Source: Fictibacillus arsenicus
GTDB taxonomy: Bacteria > Bacillota > Bacilli > Bacillales > Fictibacillaceae
Length of the DNA: 64,000 nt
Assembly (NCBI RefSeq): GCF_001999465.1
Contig: NZ_MQMF01000001.1
Coordinates: 496,001 to 560,000, forward strand
Reading direction: 5' to 3'
Numbering within the stretch: position 1 is the stretch's first letter; every line of letters starts with the position of its first letter. Both the position numbers and the translations under genes were made by a program. Positions 16,516-25,593 of this stretch are shown here, piece after piece. The notes beneath the pieces were generated by a model. It saw only the letters and a list, made by a program, of their open reading frames with translations, did not search any database and was not told the DNA's origin.

Positions 16516-17866
16516 TTATAAACGCTTCTCAAGCTCTTCTTTTTCTTTTTCAAATCCAGGTTTGCCTAAAAGAGCAAACATATTCTTCTTATATGCTTCT
16601 ACACCTGGCTGATCAAATGGATTTACTCCTAAAAGATATCCGCTGACCGCACATGCTTTTTCAAAGAAATAAACCATGTAGCCAAAATGGTATGGAGACA
16701 TTTCTGGAATATTTACGATTAAGTTAGGAACTCCACCGTCTGTATGTGCAAGCCAGTGTGCCTTGGAAAGCTTTCTTATTAACAAAATCCATTGTTTCGC
16801 CCGCAAGGAAGTTCAGTTTGTCCAAGTTTTTATCATCTTCTTCAATCGTTAACTCTTCACGTGCTGAATCCACATAAAGAACTGTTTCGAAAAGATCACG
16901 GCGCCCTTCTTGAACGTATTGTCCCATTGAGTGCAAGTCTGTTGTGAAGTCCACAGATGCAGGATAAATTCCTTTATAGTCCTTCCCTTCACTTTCTCCA
17001 TAAAGCTGTTTCCACCATTCAGAAACATAGTGGAGACCCGGCTCATAGTTCACCATAAGCTCAATTGTCTTGCCTTTGTTATACAATGCATTTCGAACAG
17101 CAGCATACTGGTAGGCCATGTTTTCTGCAAGGTTTGGATTGTTGAAATCAACGGATGCATCTTTAGCACCACTCATCATTTCCTCAATGTTAACCCCGCT
17201 TACAGCGATCGGTAATAGTCCCACTGCTGTTAGAACAGAATAACGTCCGCCAACATCGTCAGGGATAACGAATGACTCATAACCTTCTTCATTAGCTAGT
17301 GTTTTTAATGCACCTTGTGCTTTATCTGTTGTTGCATAAATACGCTTGCGTGCTTCTTCTTTTCCGTATTTTTCTTCTAAAAACTTTCTAAAGATACGGA
17401 ACGCGATCGCCGGTTCTGTTGTAGTACCAGATTTAGAGATAACATTAACAGAAACATCCTTATCCTTTAATACATCAAAAAGCTCTTTTACATATGTTGA
17501 TGAAATGTTTTGTCCAGCAAAGAAAACTTGCGGAGTCTTACGGTCTACTTTGGATAATAGGTTGTAGAAAGAGTGATTTAACATTTCAATTGCTGCTCGT
17601 GCTCCTAAATACGAGCCTCCGATTCCCACAACAATCAAAACATCAGAATCACTTTTAATCTTTTCAGCACTTTTAACGATTCGGCTGAACTCTTCGCGGT
17701 CATAGTTCTCAGGCAGATCGACCCAGCCTAAAAAATCATTGCCTGCACCTGTTTTTTCGTGGATTGCCTCATGTGCTGTTTTAACAGCTCCCGTAAGATA
17801 ATCTACTTCATGCTGCCCAATAAAAGAAAGGGCTTTGCTATAATCAAAACTCAGCTTCTTTGTCAT
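16516..17866 (-). pseudogene. pgi: Glucose-6-phosphate isomerase, split by one extra base
   Basis: The frame from ATG 17866 (AGGAGG upstream) gives a normal Pgi N-terminal part with [33 protein letters not shown] and [19 protein letters not shown]. After NKKAFQGTL the frame turns into ACTYRRWSS and stops. The second frame continues [20 protein letters not shown] and runs to the normal end ([12 protein letters not shown]). Removing one base of the CC at 16753-16754 joins them as [12 protein letters not shown], giving about 450 residues, the usual length. The enzyme interconverts glucose-6-P and fructose-6-P. The defect is either a sequencing or assembly error or a very recent mutation, since the rest is intact. 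Confidence 0.9.
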
Positions 17867-17987
17867 ATGTAAGCCTCCTAACAATCATTTATTCTTTCAC
17901 TTTATACAATGGAACCCAGCAAATCAAGAAACCTCATCCATGTAAACGGTTTCGTGCTAATAGACGAAATATTCTTTCTTATCTCAT

Positions 17988-18015
17988 AAAAAAGAAGGGG
18001 ACATCCCCTTCTTTT
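17988..18015 (-). terminator. Terminator after the alcohol dehydrogenase gene
   Basis: GAAGGGGA pairs with TCCCCTTC, with A-run and T-run on either side. It overlaps the end of the yugJ-like gene. Confidence 0.8.
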
Positions 18016-19177
18016 ATAATGACATTTTTAAGATGTTTAATACGTCTTCTTTATTTTGCTTGCTGAAGTTGCCAAACTCACCTCTGGCCATTGCTTTATC
18101 AGCTATTAGATCAAGTTTTGAACTATCGATATCATAATCGGCTAATGCGTTTGGAGCACCCAGCGATGTCCAGAATGCTGATAAACGGTCAATACCTTCC
18201 AAAGCTGTTTCTTTATCTGATTTTCCTTCTGTTTCTACGTTAAATACTCGGACAGCCAGCTGTTTAAACCTTTGCACATTAGTATCTACGTTATGTCTCA
18301 TCCAATTTGGGAAAAGGATGGCTAAACCACCAGCGTGAGGAATGTCATATACAGCAGAAACAGCATGCTCTATATTATGACTTCCCCAGTCACCGCGAAG
18401 ACCCATTTGTAGGGTTCCATTAAGTGCCATCGTTCCATTGTAAAGAATGGTTTCTCGCAGTTCATAATTTTCCAGGTCCTCCAGCAGCTTAGGTGCCTTT
18501 TCCATGACCGTTAATAGAATCGATTCGGCAAAACGGTCTTGCAAAGGTGTATTCTCTGCATTATGGAAGTATTGTTCTAATACGTGGGACATCATATCTA
18601 CAATTCCGTAAATCGTTTGATCTTTTGGAACAGAAAACGTATACGTTGGATCTAATATTGAGAATTTCGGGAATACTAACGGACTTCCCCAGCCATATTT
18701 CTCTTGTGTTTCCCAGTTCGTGATAACTGATCCTGAATTCATTTCTGATCCTGTAGCAGCTAATGTAAGAACTGTACCAAAAGGAAGGGCTTCTTGCGGC
18801 TGAGCTTTAAGAGTGATGAGATCCCAAACATCTCCATCATATTTTGCTCCTGCTGCAATCGCTTTTGTACAATCAATTACACTTCCGCCGCCTACAGCTA
18901 ATAAGCAATCAATTTTTTTTTCTTTACAAAGCTCTACTCCTCTTTTTACAGTCGAAAGGCGCGGGTTAGGCTCTACTCCAGAAAGTTCGCTTACTTCCAT
19001 CCCCATCTCGTTTAACTCATTCATAACTTCATCGTATAATCCGTTTCGTTTAATACTTCCCCCGCCATAAACAACAAGTACTTTTTTACCGTAACGGCCA
19101 AGTTCATCTTTCAATGCTTTAATCTGATTTTTACCGAATACTAATCGGGTAGGGTTGTAATATATAAATTCATTCAT
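18014..19177 (-). CDS. yugJ: Iron-dependent alcohol dehydrogenase, YugJ/BDH type
   Basis: 387 residues. The nucleotide-binding GGGSIKRNG and [15 protein letters not shown] motifs occur in the first half. Iron ligands are expected in SHVLEQYF and [29 protein letters not shown]. Homologues are NADPH-dependent aldehyde/butanol dehydrogenases. AGGAGG lies 10 bases before ATG. The pgi-yugJ-yuzA-yugI order matches B. subtilis. The true substrate is not evident. Confidence 0.9.
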   Translation of the reverse strand: MNEFIYYNPTRLVFGKNQIKALKDELGRYGKKVLVVYGGGSIKRNGLYDEVMNELNEMGMEVSELSGVEPNPRLSTVKRGVELCKEKKIDCLLAVGGGSVIDCTKAIAAGAKYDGDVWDLITLKAQPQEALPFGTVLTLAATGSEMNSGSVITNWETQEKYGWGSPLVFPKFSILDPTYTFSVPKDQTIYGIVDMMSHVLEQYFHNAENTPLQDRFAESILLTVMEKAPKLLEDLENYELRETILYNGTMALNGTLQMGLRGDWGSHNIEHAVSAVYDIPHAGGLAILFPNWMRHNVDTNVQRFKQLAVRVFNVETEGKSDKETALEGIDRLSAFWTSLGAPNALADYDIDSSKLDLIADKAMARGEFGNFSKQNKEDVLNILKMSL

Positions 19178-19282
19178 TGCAATTAATCCTCCTTACATCA
19201 TTTAAATCGTATTATGTGGGACTCATCCCTAAAAAGTAAAGTAATTAAGCTTACCGAAACTTAGGATGTGTCAGTAATTGTT

Positions 19283-19307
19283 GTTTCATCCTGCAGAAGT
19301 CGGGTAT
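19283..19307 (+). promoter_or_regulatory. SigB-like promoter upstream of yuzA
   Basis: GTTTCA (19283-19288), 13 bases, GGGTAT (19302-19307). The SigB consensus is GTTTAA, 12-15 bases, GGGWAW. Transcription would start about 60 bases before yuzA. This would place yuzA in the general stress regulon. Confidence 0.5.
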
Positions 19308-19373
19308 GTATAAATAAAGTTAAAATTTGGAACGATAAAGGAGTATTTTATAAATAAAACTGGAGGATCTTAA

Positions 19374-19610
19374 ATGAGTGGATTACAGAGATTTGCGTTA
19401 GCATTAGTGATTGTTGGAGCAATAAATTGGGGCTTAATCGGATTTTTTCAGTTTGACCTTGTTGCAGCCATTTTCGGTGGACAGGACGCTGCTTTAGCTC
19501 GCATTGTTTACGGACTTGTTGGTCTATCTGGTTTGTATTGTTTAACATTGTTATTTAAGCCATCTGAAGAATTAAGCGGGGAAAGAACTCCTGAACATAA
19601 TCGTGTTTAA
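19374..19610 (+). CDS. yuzA: DUF378 small membrane protein YuzA
   Basis: 78 residues with two hydrophobic helices. The motif ALVIVGAINWGLIGFFQFDLVAAIFGG is the DUF378 hallmark, followed by RIVYGLVGLSGLYCLTLLF. GGAGG is 7 bases before ATG. Function unknown. A SigB-like promoter stands upstream and a clear terminator downstream. Confidence 0.92.
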   Translation: MSGLQRFALALVIVGAINWGLIGFFQFDLVAAIFGGQDAALARIVYGLVGLSGLYCLTLLFKPSEELSGERTPEHNRV

Positions 19611-19626
19611 TCATCAGATTTTCATT

Positions 19627-19658
19627 AAAAAAAACCTCTCGAAATGAGAGGTTTTTTT
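19627..19658. terminator. Bidirectional terminator between yuzA and yugI
   Basis: AAACCTCTC pairs with GAGAGGTTT around GAAAT, with A8 and T7 on the flanks. Confidence 0.9.
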
Positions 19659-19659
19659 A

Positions 19660-20076
19660 TTATTTTTTAAGGCGCTTATTAAGTTGAGCCTGACGATCTG
19701 TAGACTCTTTCAACCAGTCTTTAAGCTTTGCTTCAAGAGTGTTGAAACCTTTGTTAGCGTCTTGATTGTTGTTGCTTGTGCTTTTCTTGTTGTTGAAACC
19801 ACCAGGACGGCGCTCTTTTTTCGGTGCTGGGGCTGGTGCTTCTTGTGTTTGTCGGATGGAAAGTGAAATTTTCTTGCTGTCTTCGTCAACAGAAAGAATC
19901 TTTACTGACACAACGTCGCCAACACTTAAAGCGTCATTAATATCTTTAACGAAGCCATGGGAAACTTCAGAAATATGCACAAGACCTTGTACATTATCAT
20001 TTAATGCAACAAACGCACCAAAAGGCTTAATGCCTGTAACTTTACCTTCAACAATGCTACCTACTTCAAAATTCAT
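19660..20076 (-). CDS. yugI: S1-domain RNA-binding protein YugI (general stress protein 13)
   Basis: 138 residues. An S1 domain fills residues 1-75 (VGSIVEGKVTGIKPFGAFVAL, GLVHISEVSHGFVKDI, VKILSVDEDSKKISLSIRQ). A basic, Asn-rich linker with KKERRPGGFNNKKSTS follows. The tail LEAKLKDWLKESTDRQAQLNKRLKK is helical. The family is ribosome or RNA associated and stress induced in B. subtilis. AGGAG lies before ATG. Confidence 0.93.
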   Translation of the reverse strand: MNFEVGSIVEGKVTGIKPFGAFVALNDNVQGLVHISEVSHGFVKDINDALSVGDVVSVKILSVDEDSKKISLSIRQTQEAPAPAPKKERRPGGFNNKKSTSNNNQDANKGFNTLEAKLKDWLKESTDRQAQLNKRLKK

Positions 20077-20154
20077 GAAAACACTCCTAACTATTTTTTA
20101 ACCTGTTAAGTATAACATAACTAAACAGTACAAGCAAAATTAATAAATGGAGTG

Positions 20155-22071
20155 TTAGCGTCCAGTCAATGTTAATTCCTGCTCTATATTTGGATTGTAC
20201 ATTTCGTTCTTTCCGAAATTGTATCTTTTCTCGATATTTATCTGATGCCATAGCATAAACATCAGTACAGTCCATATTTTCCTGCTGTAATCTCCTCTTG
20301 CAGCCCGGTGTCCTTCAAGAAGATTAAGTACCGCATCTTTATTAAGATATTGATCCGTATCGCTCGATAGAATCAGTTGTTTAGCCCAGTCATATATTTC
20401 ATTTTTTAGCCAGTGCCGGATTGGAACAGGAAATCCTAACTTTCTGCGGTGAAGAACTGACTCAGGTACAATACCTTGCATAGCCTCTCTTAAAGCATAT
20501 TTAGTAGTTTCGTTTGTGACGGTCAGATTAGGATGCAGACTTGAAGCAATTTTAAATACTTCTTTATCTAAAAATGGTACTCGCAGCTCCAAGGAATGAG
20601 CCATGGTCATTTTATCTGCTTTAACGAGTATATCCCCTCTCATCCATGTGTGAAGGTCGATATATTGCATTTTGTGTACATCATGAAACGCTGCAGCTTG
20701 ATCATATAAAGGTTTCGTTACATTTTTATAGTTATAGGCTGACCGATAATCTTTCAGCAGTTTACTCTTTTCATATTCTGAAAACATCTTGGCGTTTCCA
20801 ATATAGCGCTCTTCAATCGTCATGCTTCCCCGCTCCAAGAAGCTTTTGCCTTTAATTCCCTCAGGCAATACGCTTGCAATAGCAGCAAGACCCTTTGTAA
20901 TTCCTTTTGGCATGGAAGATAAGTGACGTAAAGAGTGTGGTTCATGGTAGATGTTATATCCCCCAAAAAGCTCATCTGCTCCCTCACCTGATAATACGAC
21001 TGTTACATGCTTTGCAGCTTCACGAGCCACAAAATACAATGGAACCGCTGCTGGATCTGCAACAGGGTCATCCATATGCCAGATTATCTTTGGAAGCTCC
21101 CTTATAAACTCATCAGGTTTTACTAAGTAATGAATGTTTTCGACGTTTAGTGCGGCTGCTGTTTGCACTGCCACATCGATCTCACTGAAACCTTCTCTTT
21201 CAAAACCTACAGTAAAAGTTTTCAGCGATGGATGAAGTTCGCTAGCCAGTGCTACAATTGCACTGGAATCTATACCGCCAGATAAGAAAGCTCCTACAGG
21301 CACATCTGAACGCATGTGCACTTTTACGGAGTCACGCATAACAGAACGAATTTCATCTTTAGCTTCTTCAAGTGTCATATCTTTTGGAGTGAAATTTGGT
21401 TTCCAATATGATTTTATCTTTAAAGGTCTGCCTGCTTTTTTAACAAAATAATGCCCTGGTTCGAGTTTCTTAATTCCCTTAGTTAAAGTCATCGGTTCAG
21501 GAACAAATTGATAAGTTAAATAGTGATGCAGTGCTTCAGCATCAATTTGCTGCTCTTGTTTCGCAAGAGTGATGCTTTTCTTTTCAGATGCACAATACAA
21601 GCCCTCTTCATCCTCTAAATAAAAGAACGGCTTGATTCCAAATGGATCGCGAGCACCAAAAAGCTCCTTTGTTTCTTTATCCCAGATTAAAAACCCGAAC
21701 ATCCCTCGAAGTTCTTTCATTGCCTCTTCGCGTCTTTCACTAAAAAGAGCGAGTATGACTTCAGTATCAGAGTGAGTTTTGAATTCAAAGCCTTTTTCTT
21801 CAAGGTCTTTTCTTATTTCAACATAATTATAGATTTCTCCATTAAAAATGATCCAATAACGATCGTCTTCATAAGATAAAGGCTGTTTCCCGCTTTCTAG
21901 GTCTATGATGCTTAAACGGCGAAATCCAAAGCGGACATATTGATCAACAAAGTGTCCGCTATCGTCCGGACCTCTGTGTGTAATGATGTTTGTCATCTCA
22001 ATTAATTTTTCAGTTTCCTGCTGCTCAGCAGTTTCAGGTGTATTTAACATATATCCAATAAAGCCGCACAT
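20155..22071 (-). CDS. asnO: Glutamine-hydrolysing asparagine synthetase, AsnO type
   Basis: 638 residues. The N-terminal glutaminase domain uses Cys2 (MCGFIGY) with RFGFRRLSIIDL and FNGEIYNY. The synthetase domain has the pyrophosphate loop LSGGIDSSAI, LSGEGADELFGGY and ADKMTMAHSLELRVPFLD. It converts aspartate plus glutamine to asparagine. AsnO in B. subtilis is the sporulation-associated paralogue, but AsnB or AsnH cannot be fully excluded. GGGAGG precedes ATG. The C-terminal tail of about 20 residues after WHQINIEKRYNFG is unusual in sequence. Confidence 0.88.
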   Translation of the reverse strand: MCGFIGYMLNTPETAEQQETEKLIEMTNIITHRGPDDSGHFVDQYVRFGFRRLSIIDLESGKQPLSYEDDRYWIIFNGEIYNYVEIRKDLEEKGFEFKTHSDTEVILALFSERREEAMKELRGMFGFLIWDKETKELFGARDPFGIKPFFYLEDEEGLYCASEKKSITLAKQEQQIDAEALHHYLTYQFVPEPMTLTKGIKKLEPGHYFVKKAGRPLKIKSYWKPNFTPKDMTLEEAKDEIRSVMRDSVKVHMRSDVPVGAFLSGGIDSSAIVALASELHPSLKTFTVGFEREGFSEIDVAVQTAAALNVENIHYLVKPDEFIRELPKIIWHMDDPVADPAAVPLYFVAREAAKHVTVVLSGEGADELFGGYNIYHEPHSLRHLSSMPKGITKGLAAIASVLPEGIKGKSFLERGSMTIEERYIGNAKMFSEYEKSKLLKDYRSAYNYKNVTKPLYDQAAAFHDVHKMQYIDLHTWMRGDILVKADKMTMAHSLELRVPFLDKEVFKIASSLHPNLTVTNETTKYALREAMQGIVPESVLHRRKLGFPVPIRHWLKNEIYDWAKQLILSSDTDQYLNKDAVLNLLEGHRAARGDYSRKIWTVLMFMLWHQINIEKRYNFGKNEMYNPNIEQELTLTGR

Positions 22072-22293
22072 TTTAAAGTTCCTCCCAAAAAAAGCAGTTC
22101 AAATAACAAGTTTTTCACGTATTCCACCACTTAAAGGTTTTCCGATATATTAAATCAATACCTTTATTTGTGAAATACCTCTTAATTATAACGCCTAATT
22201 TTAACTATTCACTACATTTTTGTTAAAAAAATGAAAAACAAGGAATCTGTACTATATTTGTCGAGAAAAACAAAAAAAAGTTACAACATTTTA

Positions 22294-23676
22294 TTAAATC
22301 ATTGAGTTTGGATCTAAAATACGGTCTGCTTCTTCTGGTGTGAATAATTCTTTTTCAATTAAAAGATCTTTTAACGTTTTCCCTGTTTCAAAGCTTTCTT
22401 TTGCCAGTGCAGCTGCCTTTTCATATCCAATATGAGGATTTAATGCTGTTACAAGAGATAGGCTTTGATCCAGCCACTCTTTAATTCTCTCTTTATTCGC
22501 GCCTATCCCTTTCAAGCATTTATCCGTAAATACATTCATTCCATTGCTTATTATCGTAATGGATTGCAAAACGTTATAACCTATTACAGGCATCATTGGA
22601 TTGATTTCAAGCTGGCTTCCAATCGCTGCAGTAGTCACACAGGAATCATTACCAACAACTTGTGAACAAATCATATATAAATTCTCTAGAATAACCGGAT
22701 TGATCTTTCCTGGCATGATAGAAGAACCTGGCTGGACCGCCGGCAGGGTTATTTCTGCTAGTCCGGTTCTTGGTCCGCTGCTCAACAGCCGCAGGTCGCT
22801 TGAGATCTTTATAAGATGAATCGCTAGTTCTCTCAGGTGGCCGCTGATACGGATCGCAGCATTTGTATTTTGCATAAACATATACGTGTTTTCACTTTGT
22901 GCGAATGGAAGGTTCGTCCGTTTCGCAATCTCTTTAATTGCTAAAACTGCATAATCTTCATGGGCATTAATTCCCGTTCCTACTGCATTCCCTCCTAATC
23001 CAAGTTCAAATAAATACTTTTCAGCCCCTTTTAAAGCGTTTTTAACAGACAGAACAGCTCCTTTATACCCTTTAAATTCACTTCCAAGCCTGATCGGTAC
23101 CGCATCCTGCAAATGAGTTCGTCCTGCTTTAACAACAGAATGGAATTCTCTTTCTTTCTCTTCCAAGACTTCTAGTAAATGATCTATAGCGGGATACAGT
23201 GTTTCATATAGCTGACCTGCAATTGAGATATGTATAGCTGTTGGAATGGTGTCGTTTGTAGACTGTGACATGTTTACATCATCGTTTGGATGAACGAGAC
23301 TCCAATCCCCTTTTTCTCCGCCTAGAATCTCAGCTGCTCTTGATGCGATGACTTCATTAACATTCATATTTTGCGAGGTACCGGCGCCTGCTTGGTACAC
23401 ATCCACAACAAATTGGTCGTTCCATTTCCCATTGATGATTTCTTCAGCAGCCTCAATAATACTGTCAGCCTTTTTAGTGTCTAAAACTCCGCATTCTTTA
23501 TTGGCAGCAGCAGCACTGGCTTTGATGATTCCTTGAGCTTTAATAAAAGAAAAAGGCAGTCTAAGACCGCTTATTGGAAAATTATTTACCGCTCTCTGAG
23601 TTTGGGCGCCGTAATAAACATCTTTTGGAACTTTCACTTCACCCAACGTGTCCTTGGCAATTCGAAATTTATCCAC
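22294..23676 (-). CDS. fumC: Class II fumarate hydratase
   Basis: About 460 residues with the aspartase/fumarase signature GSSIMPGKINPV, the substrate region TNDTIPTAIHIS and GRTHLQDAVPIRLG. It is the TCA enzyme converting fumarate to malate (citG in B. subtilis). GTG at 23676 is preferred because AAAGGAG lies 8 bases upstream. The next gene downstream is the asparagine synthetase; the 220-base AT-rich gap suggests separate transcription. No shortage of key residues is seen. Confidence 0.93.
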   Translation of the reverse strand: MDKFRIAKDTLGEVKVPKDVYYGAQTQRAVNNFPISGLRLPFSFIKAQGIIKASAAAANKECGVLDTKKADSIIEAAEEIINGKWNDQFVVDVYQAGAGTSQNMNVNEVIASRAAEILGGEKGDWSLVHPNDDVNMSQSTNDTIPTAIHISIAGQLYETLYPAIDHLLEVLEEKEREFHSVVKAGRTHLQDAVPIRLGSEFKGYKGAVLSVKNALKGAEKYLFELGLGGNAVGTGINAHEDYAVLAIKEIAKRTNLPFAQSENTYMFMQNTNAAIRISGHLRELAIHLIKISSDLRLLSSGPRTGLAEITLPAVQPGSSIMPGKINPVILENLYMICSQVVGNDSCVTTAAIGSQLEINPMMPVIGYNVLQSITIISNGMNVFTDKCLKGIGANKERIKEWLDQSLSLVTALNPHIGYEKAAALAKESFETGKTLKDLLIEKELFTPEEADRILDPNSMI

Positions 23677-23801
23677 TTCGTTCACTCCTTTTTATAGCCT
23701 CTTATGACTTGTATTCCCATCAGCTGAATATATGTAATCCTTTTTTCTAATATTTGCTTAGGTTTTAGCCTCAATCTCCTGTCCTTTGCTGATGAAATTT
23801 C

Positions 23802-23950
23802 ACGGTACGTGTTTTTATATTTATTACACGTTCGCTCAGATTCGTTGAGTTTCGCTCAAATAGGCCGACTTACGCTCAAGATCCTCTCATTTCACTCAAA
23901 CTACCTCTAGTTTCGCTCCAAATCTTCCTTTTTCGCTCAAAGCACTTCTT
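23802..23950. repeat. Six-unit array with exact 20-bp period, preceded by ACGGTACGTGTT leader
   Basis: Units start at 23831, 23851, 23871, 23891, 23911 and 23931. Each begins with a close form of TTCGCTCAAA, and the second halves vary. A leader starting ACGGTACGTGTT at 23802 precedes the first unit by 29 bases. The same leader and spacing recur at 47360. The array fills the gap between fumC and the next gene; no ORF is present. Confidence 0.85.
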
Positions 23951-23991
23951 CTAACAGCAATATGTTACAAAAACAGCCTTTTGAACAGAAC

Positions 23992-24018
23992 AAAACCGCC
24001 ATAAATAAGGCGGTTTTA
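23992..24018 (-). terminator. Terminator of the 24.0-24.3 kb gene
   Basis: AAAACCGCC pairs with GGCGGTTTT around ATAAATAA; it starts inside the last codons of the gene. Confidence 0.75.
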
Positions 24019-24255
24019 CAATTGAGGCAACGCTATGACTACAGCAGGTTCTTTTTTAATAAACTTATGCTCTGTCTTATAGCCCGCTTTTTTTTGTTTC
24101 AAAAAGGTTCTCTTTGAAATTGGACGGGGCCTTGACCAGGAAAGGGAGTCAAGATTTTTCCAATTGTCATGTGTAATAATTTCACTTTTGTAGTAATAAC
24201 AGTTTCCGCTAGTATACTCTTCACAAATATAGCGAACTGTTTGACGACTGTGCAT
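24016..24255 (-). CDS. Small basic hypothetical protein
   Basis: 79 residues, rich in Lys, Tyr and His (YICEEYTSGNCYYYKSE, RPISKRTFLKQKKAGYKT). GGAGAGATGAT precedes ATG, and a terminator follows the stop directly, which argues for a real gene. No family is recognised. Confidence 0.55.
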   Translation of the reverse strand: MHSRQTVRYICEEYTSGNCYYYKSEIITHDNWKNLDSLSWSRPRPISKRTFLKQKKAGYKTEHKFIKKEPAVVIALPQL

Positions 24256-24313
24256 ATCATCTCTCCATTTTTTACTTCATTATCCCCGCATAACGTTTCA
24301 TTCATACTTTAAG

Positions 24314-24349
24314 CAAAAAAAGGCCTGAAGACCCTACCTCCAAGCCTTA
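24314..24349 (-). terminator. Terminator of the YjcZ-type gene
   Basis: Minus-strand AAGGCTTG pairs with CAGGCCTT and is followed by TTTTTTT. Confidence 0.75.
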
Positions 24350-24354
24350 ATCTG

Positions 24355-24507
24355 TTAATCTCTGTTGTTCCACCACCACCAGCCACCAAATATCAAGATG
24401 AGAATAAACAAGATTATTATTACAGCCCAGATCCAACCGTAGCCATAGCCCCCATAACCGTAGCCACCTGCATACGGGTAATAGTAAGGATAATATGGAA
24501 ATGCCAT
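24355..24507 (-). CDS. YjcZ-family small sporulation protein
   Basis: A 50-residue gene. The product starts MAFPYYPYYYPYAGG, has a Gly/Tyr-rich middle (YGYGGYGYGW), one membrane helix (AVIIILFILILIF) and ends GGWWWWNNRD. This layout is typical of YjcZ/SscA-like small sporulation membrane proteins. AAGGAGG lies 8 bases before ATG and a terminator follows. A role in spore coat or membrane is inferred from family. Confidence 0.85.
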   Translation of the reverse strand: MAFPYYPYYYPYAGGYGYGGYGYGWIWAVIIILFILILIFGGWWWWNNRD

Positions 24508-24729
24508 CCTGCTACCTCCTTCATTTCTTTTCTTTATGCGTTCTTACTCCTTATTAAAATATGTACGAAGCAGGTAAAGAGGAATAGAGACAAACGCACA
24601 AATTTTGATTGGACTGCTGGAATTCCGGGATAAAACAACCTTTAAATAAAGGAAATAATTACACCTTGTATCTTAGGGAGCTTTGGTAAAACTACGTATA
24701 AGATTTTTGCGGACGGAGGGTGAAAGTTC

Positions 24730-25593
24730 ATGGCCGTAAATAAACAGCATCCATTTGTTCCTGGATATCGGTTAAATGTAAACAATGTGGAAATCTATTA
24801 CGAATACTTCGATCATGAAAGCCCTACTGCAAAAGTAATTGTGCTGGTTCATGGGTTTTTATCGTCTACAATCAGTTTCAGAAAATTACTTCCCTATCTG
24901 ACAAAAGAATATAAAGTGATTGCTCTTGACCTGCCGGGGTTCGGTCAAAGTGAAAAATCTACAAGCTTTATCTATAAGCTTAGTAACTATGGACAATTAA
25001 TCATTGATTTTTTAGACAAGCTTAACATTCAAGATGTGATATTAATCGGTCATTCTATGGGCGGTCAGATTAGCATGCATGCAGCAAGAAAAGCACCTAA
25101 ACGAATTAAAAAGCTTATTCTCCTTGGTTGCTGTTCCTATGTAAAACGAGCGAGCCGTTCTTTAATCGCATGCTCTTATTTACCTTTGTTTACATGGGGA
25201 ATGAAAAGCTGGATTCAAAAAAAAGATGTGAAACAAAACCTATTGGCAGTTTTGCATGATTCAAAATTAGTCACACAAGAAATGATCGACGGATACAGCA
25301 AACCTATAAGTGAAGCGGCTTTTATCAATTGTTTAATCCGGCTTTTAAGACACCGCGAAGGAGATATGAGTTCAGAAGAATTAAAAGAGGTAACCCAGCC
25401 AGTATTGATGATCTGGGGTAAGGAAGACCGAGTTATTCCTTTGAAAACTGGCTATAGGCTCAAACACGATCTCCCAAACGCCGAACTCATTGTCTATGAA
25501 AAATGCGGCCATCTTGTCATGGAAGAAAAACCAGAAGAGATCACAAAAGAAATTCTCCGTTTTATCGAACAGCCAAATGGGGCAAAGCCATGA
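24730..25593 (+). CDS. Alpha/beta hydrolase, first gene of a germination operon
   Basis: 287 residues. The oxyanion region is VLVHGFLSS, the nucleophile elbow GHSMGGQ (Ser about residue 108), and the acid and His lie in WGKEDRVIPL and YEKCGHLVMEEKP. No signal peptide or lipobox is seen, so it is probably cytosolic. GGAGGG lies 10 bases before ATG. Its stop overlaps the gerA start (ATGA), so it is translated together with a GerA-B-C receptor. Substrate unknown; a lipid or ester role in spores is speculation. Confidence 0.87.
   Translation: MAVNKQHPFVPGYRLNVNNVEIYYEYFDHESPTAKVIVLVHGFLSSTISFRKLLPYLTKEYKVIALDLPGFGQSEKSTSFIYKLSNYGQLIIDFLDKLNIQDVILIGHSMGGQISMHAARKAPKRIKKLILLGCCSYVKRASRSLIACSYLPLFTWGMKSWIQKKDVKQNLLAVLHDSKLVTQEMIDGYSKPISEAAFINCLIRLLRHREGDMSSEELKEVTQPVLMIWGKEDRVIPLKTGYRLKHDLPNAELIVYEKCGHLVMEEKPEEITKEILRFIEQPNGAKP

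Noticed and set aside
22072-22293. T-box or other leader before the asparagine synthetase gene
   Set aside because: No T-box sequence (AGGGTGG-type) and no clear terminator; only AT-rich sequence with a possible TATAAT.
23831-23950. CRISPR array
   Set aside because: Repeat period is 20 bases with only about 10 conserved; no full repeat, no true spacers and no cas genes nearby.
24590-24729. SigG promoter for the hydrolase-ger operon
   Set aside because: TGTATC and CGTATAA are present, but spacing and bases do not fit the SigG pattern well enough to call.
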